From NCBI RefSeq assembly GCF_000374125.1, contig NZ_KB893634.1:1-64000 (forward strand): a stretch of DNA of 64,000 bases. The letters are read 5' to 3'. Source of the stretch: Niabella aurantiaca DSM 17617 (GTDB taxonomy: Bacteria; Bacteroidota; Bacteroidia; Chitinophagales; Chitinophagaceae). Made by a program: the position numbers and the translations under genes. The notes under the pieces are model-generated. The model searched no databases. It was not told the DNA's origin and saw only the letters and a program-made list of their open reading frames with translations. Shown piece after piece: positions 43,988 to 52,306 of the stretch (position 1 is the first letter of the stretch; each line of letters opens with the position of its first letter).

Positions 43988-44881
43988 ATGAGCTCCCGGG
44001 ATCACTATATTATGAAACCTCTGTTTCGCGCAGAAGCCATATGCGCCGGACTGGTGGAGTTGGGAGTGGAGTTGGAAAAGATCGTGGTTAACCCGAAAGG
44101 TGGTTTCCGGAAAAGCTTCAGCAATGATGTATCCGAAATGGTCGCAACCAAAACTGACTGCACTTTTGAAATGGTTGTGAACAGAGACGGCATCTACGAC
44201 AAGCTTCCGGAGGGGCTCTTTCACCAAACCCGGGGAAACAGCAAGGTGCGTACGGTGCAGGACGCCGTTGAGGAGCACAAACGGTTCAAGGAAGAAGAAC
44301 GGCGGGCGCGGAGTTTTTTTGCACCCCTTGAGCAGTTGCTCTTCCGGTACCAGGTTTTTGTTGAAGCCGAAGAGCGGGATGCGCTGTTCCATTTGCAAAG
44401 CGGAATGCGGGACCGCTCCTGGTTCCGCTTCTGGAACTTTAACGAAACCCTTCCGGAAGAAGAGGCGGGCAGGATGGTGCAACTGATGCCTTATTTACAT
44501 TTCATAAAAGGCGATCCCTTGTCAACAGCCGCAGCGCTGAGCCATATCCTGAACAAAAAAGTGCTACTGAAGGAAGAAACGCGTAAAAGCACCCGTTCCC
44601 TGCAAGGCGCTGCTTCCCTGTCCGGCAGCTTTATGGGAACGAATGGTGTTCTGGGGCAAAACACCGAAGAGCTTTTTCATTACTGGATCTTCACCATCGA
44701 AGGAAAATCGAATCTCGAAATGCAGCCATTTATCCCGCAACCTAACAAAACAACCATTCTTCAAAAATTTGAAGACCTCTTTATTCCATTTGAAATAGAT
44801 GCGCAGTTCGAGTTTGAAATACAGGATGAGGAGGCCGGTAAGGACCTCGGCGCTGTATTGGGTTACGGAGCCCATATTTAG
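43988..44881 (+). CDS. tssG: T6SS baseplate protein TssG
   Basis: A 297-residue protein of the Bacteroidota TssG group. It opens MKPLFRAEAICAGLVELGVE and has the acidic QDAVEEHKRFKEEERRARSFFAPLEQLLFRYQVFVE block and RFWNFNETLPEEEAGRMVQLMPYLHFIKGD, both conserved in the group. TssG binds two TssF and one TssE copy in the baseplate wedge. It is the first gene of the plus-strand arm, 38 bases before tssN. Confidence 0.82.
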   Translation: MSSRDHYIMKPLFRAEAICAGLVELGVELEKIVVNPKGGFRKSFSNDVSEMVATKTDCTFEMVVNRDGIYDKLPEGLFHQTRGNSKVRTVQDAVEEHKRFKEEERRARSFFAPLEQLLFRYQVFVEAEERDALFHLQSGMRDRSWFRFWNFNETLPEEEAGRMVQLMPYLHFIKGDPLSTAAALSHILNKKVLLKEETRKSTRSLQGAASLSGSFMGTNGVLGQNTEELFHYWIFTIEGKSNLEMQPFIPQPNKTTILQKFEDLFIPFEIDAQFEFEIQDEEAGKDLGAVLGYGAHI

Positions 44882-44919
44882 CCGGGAGCCATAAAGATTT
44901 ATTTCAAAACTTCAACAAT

Positions 44920-45774
44920 ATGGCGTTAAAGTTTTTCATACTCTACGCAGGTATCTTTCTTTTCTCTTCACTGGCACTCATACCCCTTGTCCGGCAAATG
45001 AGCAGCTCGTTCAGCAATATGGGTAAAAAGCCGTGGATCTTCAGTTTTGTCAGCGGCGCAATTTCATCCGCCATTGCCTTCGTCATCACCTATATTACCC
45101 GCGACCTGTTTACCACATTCTGGTTGCTGAGTGCCGTATTTCTCCTGCTGGGTATCCTGTTCCTGCTGCTGATCCATAAGAAATACTTTCGCGCCCGCCG
45201 TGATAACCGGAACAGGCAACTGTTTGCGGAGTTGCTCTTCGGCATTTCCATCATTTTCTTATGTGTAGCCGTCTTTTCCTCCCTGCAATACTTCCTGAAA
45301 GACCGGAACTTTATGTATTTCCCGGTATTGCTTTGTATGCTGTCTTTCTTCATTCCAGTTTTGCTCCTGCATACCTTCGACGCAGCCACCGGCATTCCCT
45401 TGCCGGAATATCCTGCCTGGCGGTATCCGGAGCAGACCATTGAGATGCCTGATGAAAAAGAAGGCGAGCACCTGTATGTGATCTGGTTCGAAATTGTAAA
45501 AAAGATCACCGGTTCCGGAAAGCGGACTTTTTTCAGAGGCAAGGCGCCGGAAGATATGCTGCTGGGAGATCTGTTCTATCACTTCATTAACGAATACAAT
45601 GAAGATCACAGCGAAACCCCGATCGAATATGGCAGCCAGGAAAAAGCAGCCGGATGGATGTTCCGGACCCGGCCCCGATGGTACCGTTTTTCGAAAGTGC
45701 TGCATGCAGACATTACAGTAGCGCAAAATCATATAAAAGAAAATACCGTCATTATTTGCGAACGCGTTCAATAA
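44920..45774 (+). CDS. tssN: T6SS(iii) inner-membrane protein TssN
   Basis: A 284-residue protein with five membrane helices (about residues 1-24, 40-60, 66-88, 106-127 and 131-150) followed by a soluble domain (about 160-284) that includes LYVIWFEIVKKI and GWMFRTRPRWYRFSKVLHAD. This layout matches TssN, found only in Bacteroidota T6SS. Published work on Bacteroides fragilis describes TssN as the link between the membrane complex and the baseplate. It sits between tssG and tssK. Confidence 0.85.
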   Translation: MALKFFILYAGIFLFSSLALIPLVRQMSSSFSNMGKKPWIFSFVSGAISSAIAFVITYITRDLFTTFWLLSAVFLLLGILFLLLIHKKYFRARRDNRNRQLFAELLFGISIIFLCVAVFSSLQYFLKDRNFMYFPVLLCMLSFFIPVLLLHTFDAATGIPLPEYPAWRYPEQTIEMPDEKEGEHLYVIWFEIVKKITGSGKRTFFRGKAPEDMLLGDLFYHFINEYNEDHSETPIEYGSQEKAAGWMFRTRPRWYRFSKVLHADITVAQNHIKENTVIICERVQ

Positions 45775-45794
45775 ATACCTTCAAAAGCTGAAAC

Positions 45795-46946
45795 ATGGAT
45801 AACGGATCAATTTTTTTGCGTGTAAACTGGTCAGATGGCATGAAATTAAACAAGGAGTTATTCATTGCCCAGGATAATGCCACTGCCGCCGCTGCACACC
45901 AGCTGATCGCCACAAGTCTTTCCCCTGTCCGGTACGGGCTGCTGCCCCGGGAAAAGAATTTCAACGTCCGGATGGCGGTCGACAATCAACATACCATCAG
46001 GATATCGGTGCTTTCCCTGAAAGCCCTTACCCAGGGAGGTGTTCCGGTAATCATCGACGCCTTTACGGATGCATCCGCTACGGATGGGGTACCTGCCGTG
46101 TCCCTGGAGATCGATGTGCATCAAACGGCCACCTGCTGGGTGGTGCTGCTTGTAAAACCCTTCGAAAGGAACCCCGCCGGCATTATCGACCCCCACGAAA
46201 CTCCCGCACGGTTCCCGTTTGTAAAGGCAGGCTTCGGGGTGCTCATCGCTGATGACCGCGACATGCATCAATATATTCATCACCCGGAGGCCCTCGTGAT
46301 CGGCAAGATCTCGGTCAACGGCAATGTTGCGCACATTGAGGAGGAATACATTCCTCCCTGCCTGTGTACCGCCGCATCTTCTGACCTCCTGGGTTTGCAT
46401 GCTGAACTGGACCAGTTCCTTGCAGGGCTTGAGCAATCCTGCTCCCAGATCGTTCAGAAGATCTACAAAAAAAGTCAGCAGAATGCGTTGTCGGAGCTGG
46501 CGCGGTTCCTGTGCGACCGGATGATGCTCTTCCTGGGGCAGGCTCTTACAGAATATCGCTGGAACCTCATTGATGAGCCACCCGCAAGAATGCTCAGCTA
46601 TATTGCCGCCCTGGCAAGGGTCATCAAAAACACCATCGACCTGCGCGCAGGCTCCGGCAAGGATGAACTGATGAATTATCTGTGCGAGTGGTGCGAGCTG
46701 AACCAGGGAGAACTGGAAGGATTGCTGAATGAAATGGCGCTCCTGCGCTACAACCACAATGACATCAACGAAAATATCCGGCAGATCATCCGGTTTGCCA
46801 AGGTCGTGGGTAAGCTGTTTTCCACATTGAGCAATCTTGAGTTTATCGGCAAACGGAAGGACGCAGGACTTTTTGTTAAAGAAGAACAAACGCTACCGGA
46901 CAATGATATCAGCGCTCCCAAACCCAAAAGAAGGTTTTTTGGATAA
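45795..46946 (+). CDS. tssK: T6SS baseplate protein TssK
   Basis: A 383-residue TssK. It starts with the family's conserved FLRVNWSDGMKLNKELFIAQ (head domain for docking to the baseplate), has a beta-rich middle (about 40-180) and a helical stalk and C-terminal lobe (IIQKIYKK-like helices to the end). TssK trimers join baseplate wedges to the membrane complex, here presumably TssN. It follows tssN by 20 bases. Confidence 0.85.
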   Translation: MDNGSIFLRVNWSDGMKLNKELFIAQDNATAAAAHQLIATSLSPVRYGLLPREKNFNVRMAVDNQHTIRISVLSLKALTQGGVPVIIDAFTDASATDGVPAVSLEIDVHQTATCWVVLLVKPFERNPAGIIDPHETPARFPFVKAGFGVLIADDRDMHQYIHHPEALVIGKISVNGNVAHIEEEYIPPCLCTAASSDLLGLHAELDQFLAGLEQSCSQIVQKIYKKSQQNALSELARFLCDRMMLFLGQALTEYRWNLIDEPPARMLSYIAALARVIKNTIDLRAGSGKDELMNYLCEWCELNQGELEGLLNEMALLRYNHNDINENIRQIIRFAKVVGKLFSTLSNLEFIGKRKDAGLFVKEEQTLPDNDISAPKPKRRFFG

Positions 46947-47001
46947 CCGTACCGCCATCCCGGATCCCTGTTGATCAATCCCCATAAAAAAAAGAGCATT
47001 C

Positions 47002-47523
47002 ATGAAACCCAATAATACCCCCGAAAGAAACAGTGCCTTTGCCCGTTTTCTGCTTTTCTTTTTCCTGACCATTGCGCTGATCGTTGCCACCGTTTTCTTT
47101 GGGATCCGGATCCCCTATGCAGAAAATGAAAAGCTCCGGGAGCAGCTTGCCATCATCGAAAAGGAAAACCAGTTCCGGGATCAGTTTGCCAATTATATGT
47201 TACAGACCCAGTCGCTGCTGGACAGCGTCAATATAGATCCGGCCCGGTCCGGCCTCGTGGATGGCCGCATCACACAAAAGATCCAGGAGCTGGATGCCCA
47301 GTTGAATAAAAACGAAACCAGCTCCAAAGAGATCTACGCCCAGATCATCAAAGCGCTCAACAATACCCAAACCGATAAAAAGGGCCTGAGAGCCGCCAGC
47401 AGCAAGGACTCGGTAGTAGCGATGTACAATGCACAGATCCAGGAACTGAAAAACTCGCTCACCAAATGGCAGGACTCTTACAAGCAGCTGGAAATGCAAA
47501 ACCTGCTACTGCGTCAAAAATAA
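47002..47523 (+). CDS. tssO: T6SS(iii) membrane-complex protein TssO
   Basis: A 173-residue bitopic protein. After a short basic start there is one membrane helix (about residues 15-36), then a long helical region (AENEKLREQLAIIEKENQFRD, NKNETSSKEIYAQI) facing the periplasm. This is the layout of TssO, part of the TssNQOPR membrane complex of Bacteroidota T6SS. It lies 55 bases after tssK and 27 before tssP. Confidence 0.82.
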   Translation: MKPNNTPERNSAFARFLLFFFLTIALIVATVFFGIRIPYAENEKLREQLAIIEKENQFRDQFANYMLQTQSLLDSVNIDPARSGLVDGRITQKIQELDAQLNKNETSSKEIYAQIIKALNNTQTDKKGLRAASSKDSVVAMYNAQIQELKNSLTKWQDSYKQLEMQNLLLRQK

Positions 47524-47550
47524 CCGGTCAGATCATTCATTCAATACACT

Positions 47551-48639
47551 ATGCATTTTGTATATACCAAACAATGGGGCAGGCTGGATTTCAGAATATG
47601 GATCTCCCTGATCACTGTAGCCGTTATCACACTGGCGCTCTTCAGCTACAAAGTAGCTACAAATGTGTCCTGCCCTGATTTTCAGCTAAAACCGTCCAGC
47701 AATATCAACCACCTTTCAGAAGGCCCCAACACCTATTTCGTAAATGAGCAGGTCCGTTTTTTTGCCACCCGTAATGATGCCAGCCTGATGGTTACCTGGA
47801 ATTTCGGGGACCGGTCCGCCACACAGATCGGTGCATCCGTAACCCACAGCTTCATAAAAGAAGGCAACTACCTGGTTACCGCACTCATCAACGGAAACTG
47901 TACGGAATCCATCAATATCCGGATCATTCAGAACAGCACTATGACGGGTACAACCGGCAGCCCGGATCTCAACCGTATCGTTTCGGACGACATTGTTTCC
48001 ATCGGCAACGAGATCGACTTCAATACTACTGCAATATCTACCACATACAACTGGAGTATCGACGAGCTTCCGGAGTTGGGGCAGCAACAGACCAAATCCG
48101 CAAAATTTATTTTCACAAAAGCCGGTGCTTTTACCGTAACGCTGAAGCTGGACCAGGGTGCGCAATATCAAAAGACTATACAGGTTACCGATCCGCTGGG
48201 AGCCGGCGTCGGCACCTCCGACGTTCCGCTTCCTCCGGGCCCTGCAGAAGCGGGGCCGCCGCCACTACCCGGCGAAATCACCGAAAAAAAACCGGAAGCG
48301 CAGCAACCTCAGGAACCCGCACCAGCGGCGCAGGAACCTGCCCCCGCCGCTTCAAAAGTGTATGAACAGCTGCCCGAACCTGCCATACAGGCCATGCTGG
48401 AGGAAGTAACGGAAGGTAAGAAAACAGTGAATGACTTTAATAATATCCTGTGCAACGGGGCCGGAACAAAAGTAATGGCCAATGATCAGTCCACAACCTT
48501 TGCCGCACTCTGTAATGAGCTGAAGGAAAAAAAGGGACTGCCCCTGCTAAAAAGAAAAAGAAGGATCCAATCCTTTAAAGTAGTACGGGATCCCGCAAAT
48601 GGAAATTGTGTAAAAATCATTTATATCACCTATAAATAA
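47551..48639 (+). CDS. tssP: T6SS(iii) membrane-complex protein TssP (PKD-domain)
   Basis: A 362-residue bitopic protein. One membrane helix (about residues 15-32) is followed by a PKD domain (VTWNFGDRSATQIGASVTHS, about 75-125) and a second Ig-like domain (about 140-215). A Pro/Ala-rich linker (about 220-268) leads to a C-terminal helical and beta segment. TssP of Bacteroidota T6SS has this make-up and spans the periplasm as part of the membrane complex. The tssE start lies only four bases after the stop, so the two are likely coupled. Confidence 0.82.
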   Translation: MHFVYTKQWGRLDFRIWISLITVAVITLALFSYKVATNVSCPDFQLKPSSNINHLSEGPNTYFVNEQVRFFATRNDASLMVTWNFGDRSATQIGASVTHSFIKEGNYLVTALINGNCTESINIRIIQNSTMTGTTGSPDLNRIVSDDIVSIGNEIDFNTTAISTTYNWSIDELPELGQQQTKSAKFIFTKAGAFTVTLKLDQGAQYQKTIQVTDPLGAGVGTSDVPLPPGPAEAGPPPLPGEITEKKPEAQQPQEPAPAAQEPAPAASKVYEQLPEPAIQAMLEEVTEGKKTVNDFNNILCNGAGTKVMANDQSTTFAALCNELKEKKGLPLLKRKRRIQSFKVVRDPANGNCVKIIYITYK

Positions 48640-48643
48640 TCCT

Positions 48644-49072
48644 TTGAAAGAGTATTTGAAATTGCCCCTGCGTTTTGACCAGTTCTTTGATAAAAAGAAA
48701 CTGCCATCCTGCGGGTTGATGGATTCCATTTTCCGCAACCTTCACCTGATCATTACCACGGTGCCGGGGGAGAACAAAACCGACGCCGCATACGGTTCCT
48801 CCTTCTGGGAAACGGATTACGATATTCACCTGGACAATGACTCCAGAAAGGAGCTGATCGCGGGCAATCTCAAAAAACAAATCGGGCTCTATGAAAAAAG
48901 GATCACCAACGTGGAGATAAGCGTGGAGGTGAAGCTGGCAGTGCTGAAGACCGCAGATGCCGATCTTCCCAGAAGAAAAATAGAAGTCACTGTAAACGGG
49001 CAGATCCGGAAAACCCTGGAAACATTCCGGTTCCAGACGGGTTTATTCATCGGACCGCTTACATTGGACTAA
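48644..49072 (+). CDS. tssE: T6SS baseplate protein TssE (gp25-like)
   Basis: A 142-residue gp25/lysozyme-like baseplate protein. It starts at a TTG (48644) so that the conserved LKLPLRFDQFFDKKKLPSC opens the protein. The next ATG would remove that block. Further family marks are GSSFWETDYDI (like the GxExW region of gp25) and the end RIEVTVNGQIRKT-like strand. It initiates sheath assembly with TssF and TssG. It follows tssP by four bases. Confidence 0.78.
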   Translation: MKEYLKLPLRFDQFFDKKKLPSCGLMDSIFRNLHLIITTVPGENKTDAAYGSSFWETDYDIHLDNDSRKELIAGNLKKQIGLYEKRITNVEISVEVKLAVLKTADADLPRRKIEVTVNGQIRKTLETFRFQTGLFIGPLTLD

Positions 49073-49110
49073 CAGTAAACGATGCATAGCTACAATCACA
49101 ATATCAGGCA

Positions 49111-50943
49111 ATGGAACAATTAAAAAAAGAGCAGATCCGGGACCGGATGATCCGCCTGGCGGCCACCCACTGGCAGGTTCCGGAAAATGAAATTGAAGCC
49201 AACTTCGATCCGCTGCTGATGCTGATCTTTGATGTGCTGGCAGGAGAGGTCGAAAACATCGGCCACCAGATCAATGATGTCAGAGGTCATCTGCTCAGCG
49301 AGCTTTCAACGCTGATGCTTCCCCAGGCACTGTTAAGGGCAAAGCCCGCTTCCTGCATCTTAACGGCAACACCTGCAGAAAAAACGGCACTGCTGAACCA
49401 GGAGCATTGTTTTAGTACAGTAGCCGTTACCCAAACGCCCGGCACACCGTCGTCAGAGACCGAGCTTTGCTTTACACCCAACGGCGAAGTAAAACTGTTT
49501 CAGCTAAATGCGCTTTTTCTAAGGGCTGGCAGCAGGGTTTACCGGCTGGCAGAAACCGGGCGCAAACTATTGGTACATGAGAACCCGCAGGATAAAGAAC
49601 CCGTTAACGAGATCCACTTTACACTTCATGCCCGGGAAGCGTTTTCCTCGCTCCGGGGCCTGCAGTTGTTCTTTGACCTGAAAGGGCATTCGGAAGCTGC
49701 AAACTTTTATTTTGCCGTTCAGCATGCCCGGCTGCTGATCAACCAGCAGGAAGCCCCTTTTACCAAAGGTTATCACCAGCAGGAACAATACGATACCAGT
49801 CTGAAAGACAGCCTCGAAAGGGATGGCGATTACAGCCGGAAGATCCGGAAGGAAATAGCCGGCGTTTATGAACAGCAGTTCATTACCGTACAGCAGGGAT
49901 CCGTTGGACCTGCACCGGAAGACGCTCCCATCCTGCTTCACCTGCCGGACAAACTCCAGGAAGAGATCAAAGCAAAAGAGGTCATTTATGTTACACTAAA
50001 ACTGAGCCGGTATTTTCAACAGGAGGTCCTGGAGCGGTTACTGGTAGGAGTGAATGCATTCCCTGCTTTGAACAGGAAACCGGAAAAAATTCATTTCAAA
50101 ACGGAAAAATGGATCAATATCGTTCCGCTGCCTGTAAACGGATGCTACCTGGATATCAAAAGCATTGAAAGCACCGACGGCGGCAGCTATAAACTGCGGC
50201 CGGACCCGGGTGATGACAATATCTACGAGGGACAAGCTATTGTAAGAACAGCACGGGTAGGTAAAGAAAGCAGCCGCGATGTACGCAATACCATTAACAA
50301 TCTCCTCGAGCGTATCCGGGATGAAAGCGCCTACTTCAGCAGGGTCAGTAATGATTTTATTTCCTCCCAGCTCAATGAGATCTCAAAATTGCTGGCACGG
50401 CTTCAGGACCGGCTGGCGGCTTCAAAAGATGAAAAGCCTGCATTTAATTATGTGCTCTTACGATCAAAAAAAGAGCAGGAAACCGTATTTGTGCAGTATT
50501 GGTCCACCACACCGGCGGCGGCATCTGCGGTAAAAGCGGCAGCGCTGTTCAAACCCGTGATGCATGCGCTGACCACCGGGCCCTGTGCGGCGTTGACCAC
50601 CGTTAGCGGTGGCGTGGAAAGCTATAGTGACCATGCACAAAAACAAATGCTGCTGCGCCAGCTTTCTTCCAGAGGCAAGATCATCAGCAAAGAAGACATC
50701 CGGCTATTGTGCTACGAGCTGTTCGGTACCCGGCTGCAGAACGTAGTTGTGAACAAACAGATGAACGTGCTCCCGGGCGCCCAAACGGGCATTGCACGAA
50801 CGATCGGGATCGATCTGTATCTTAAAGAGAATAATGACCCGGAAGAGGAACTGTCTTACCTGAAAAAGCTGCTGTATTACCAGTTGGAGACCCATGCTTC
50901 CTTTGCGTTCCCCTTCGAGATCCGGATCATTCCGGCGGACTGA
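49111..50943 (+). CDS. tssF: T6SS baseplate protein TssF (VasA)
   Basis: A 610-residue TssF. The N-terminus (RMIRLAATHWQVPENEIEANFDPLLMLIFDVLAGEVENI) and the HLLSELSTLMLPQALLRAKPA block are typical of the Bacteroidota form, and the C-terminal IIPAD end fits. It is the core wedge protein of the baseplate, held by TssG and TssE. It is the last gene of the plus-strand arm and ends 17 bases before the convergent hemW gene. Confidence 0.88.
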   Translation: MEQLKKEQIRDRMIRLAATHWQVPENEIEANFDPLLMLIFDVLAGEVENIGHQINDVRGHLLSELSTLMLPQALLRAKPASCILTATPAEKTALLNQEHCFSTVAVTQTPGTPSSETELCFTPNGEVKLFQLNALFLRAGSRVYRLAETGRKLLVHENPQDKEPVNEIHFTLHAREAFSSLRGLQLFFDLKGHSEAANFYFAVQHARLLINQQEAPFTKGYHQQEQYDTSLKDSLERDGDYSRKIRKEIAGVYEQQFITVQQGSVGPAPEDAPILLHLPDKLQEEIKAKEVIYVTLKLSRYFQQEVLERLLVGVNAFPALNRKPEKIHFKTEKWINIVPLPVNGCYLDIKSIESTDGGSYKLRPDPGDDNIYEGQAIVRTARVGKESSRDVRNTINNLLERIRDESAYFSRVSNDFISSQLNEISKLLARLQDRLAASKDEKPAFNYVLLRSKKEQETVFVQYWSTTPAAASAVKAAALFKPVMHALTTGPCAALTTVSGGVESYSDHAQKQMLLRQLSSRGKIISKEDIRLLCYELFGTRLQNVVVNKQMNVLPGAQTGIARTIGIDLYLKENNDPEEELSYLKKLLYYQLETHASFAFPFEIRIIPAD

Positions 50944-50960
50944 TGCCACGACCGCTCCTT

Positions 50961-52082
50961 CTATTCTGTTGCAAACAGATCGGCGGCAATGCCGTCTGCA
51001 AATAGTTTGCCTTCCTTTGTTAAGCGAATACGGGCATTGTCCACGATGAGCAGGCCCCGCGCAACATGGCGCGTCGCCTGTTTTAGGATCTGTTGCTGTG
51101 CCTCCTTGCCCAGCTTTTTCAGCTCCAGTCCTTCTATTGTCCGGAGGGCGATCATAACATACTCATTCTGCTTTTGAATCGGCGTCAGCACTTCCTCCTC
51201 ATAGGGTATGGTTCCCGAACGGATGGCCCGGATGTACTGCTGGTTGTTTGCAATATTCCAGCGGCGTACGTCTCCGTTAAACGAATGCGCCGCCGGCCCC
51301 AGTCCGTAGTAAGGCGTTCCCTTCCAGTAGGCGCTGTTATGTCGGCTGCGGAATCCCGGTTTTGCAAAATTTGAGACCTCATAATGCTCATAGCCAGCGG
51401 CCTGCAGCCAATCCATCAGCAGCAGGAACTGTTCCGATTGCAGGCCGGCGTCCACGGGCTCTTTTATATGTTTCCGGATCATTTTATCCAGCGGCGTCTG
51501 AGGCTCCACAGTTAGGGCATAGCAGGATAAATGAGGAGCGCCCAGCTCCAGGGCTGTTTGTACATTTTGCTTCCAGCGGTCGTTGCTCAGCCCCGGAACC
51601 CCATAGATCAGGTCCAGCGTTATATTGCTGAAATACTGCACGGCAAGCTCCAGTCCCTTTCTTGCCTGTACCGCGTTGTGCGCCCGGTTCATCCACAAAA
51701 GGTCCTCTTCAAAAAAGGATTGTACGCCAATGCTCAACCGGTTCACGCCCGCGGCTTTCCAATCTTCCAGCTTGCCGGTGCTAAGGTCATCCGGGTTGGC
51801 CTCCAGCGTTACCTCCGCATTCCCGGCCACAGGATATGAAGCTCTTACCTGTCTGAGCAGGAAATCAATTTCAGCCCCGGACAGCAGGCTTGGCGTTCCT
51901 CCCCCCAGGTAAACGGTGGCAACCGGCTCCGGCTTTATAAAGTCTGACGCTGCGGCAAGCGCTGCTTCCTCCCCAAGCGCTTTTACCAGCGCTTCCCGGT
52001 AATGCAGCGATGTGGAAAAATGAAAATTGCAATAGTGACAAGCCTGCCTGCAAAAAGGAATATGGATATAAATACCGGACAA
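50961..52082 (-). CDS. hemW: Radical SAM heme chaperone HemW
   Basis: A 373-residue radical SAM protein of the HemW (oxygen-independent coproporphyrinogen oxidase-like) family. Cys11, Cys15 and Cys18 (PFCRQACHYCNF) bind the [4Fe-4S] cluster. VATVYLGGGTPSLL and LTLEANPDDL-like segments follow, and the C-terminal HemN region is present (YEHYEVSNFAKPG, HNSAYWKGTPYYGLGPAAHS). HemW inserts heme into respiratory enzymes and lacks true HemN activity. The start is a TTG at 52082. No ATG or GTG lies in frame upstream before conserved sequence begins. Confidence 0.9.
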   Translation of the reverse strand: MSGIYIHIPFCRQACHYCNFHFSTSLHYREALVKALGEEAALAAASDFIKPEPVATVYLGGGTPSLLSGAEIDFLLRQVRASYPVAGNAEVTLEANPDDLSTGKLEDWKAAGVNRLSIGVQSFFEEDLLWMNRAHNAVQARKGLELAVQYFSNITLDLIYGVPGLSNDRWKQNVQTALELGAPHLSCYALTVEPQTPLDKMIRKHIKEPVDAGLQSEQFLLLMDWLQAAGYEHYEVSNFAKPGFRSRHNSAYWKGTPYYGLGPAAHSFNGDVRRWNIANNQQYIRAIRSGTIPYEEEVLTPIQKQNEYVMIALRTIEGLELKKLGKEAQQQILKQATRHVARGLLIVDNARIRLTKEGKLFADGIAADLFATE

Positions 52083-52306
52083 TGATCTATGATTTTTTGT
52101 TTGCTATAAAAACTGGGCACACCCACACAAGCCGAACGGGATCAGGCATGTACATAAATTGCGCTGTGCAGACAGGCGTTTATAGCACTGATCTGCGAAT
52201 CAGGGCCATTCCCAACCCCATATACAGCCGACCTATTTAATAATTCATGCGCCCGCCCCGCGAACGGCCTACCATTCACCAAAATAACGTTTATTTGTGT
52301 TTCTGA

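Noticed and set aside
45858-46889. A 343-codon minus-strand frame inside tssK
   Set aside because: tssK is clear by its N-terminal signature and operon place. The antisense frame matches nothing.
32679-50943. Contractile locus read as a prophage or extracellular contractile injection system
   Set aside because: TssN, TssO, TssP, TssK and separate TssB/TssC/Hcp are present, while tape measure, tail terminator, capsid and portal genes are absent.
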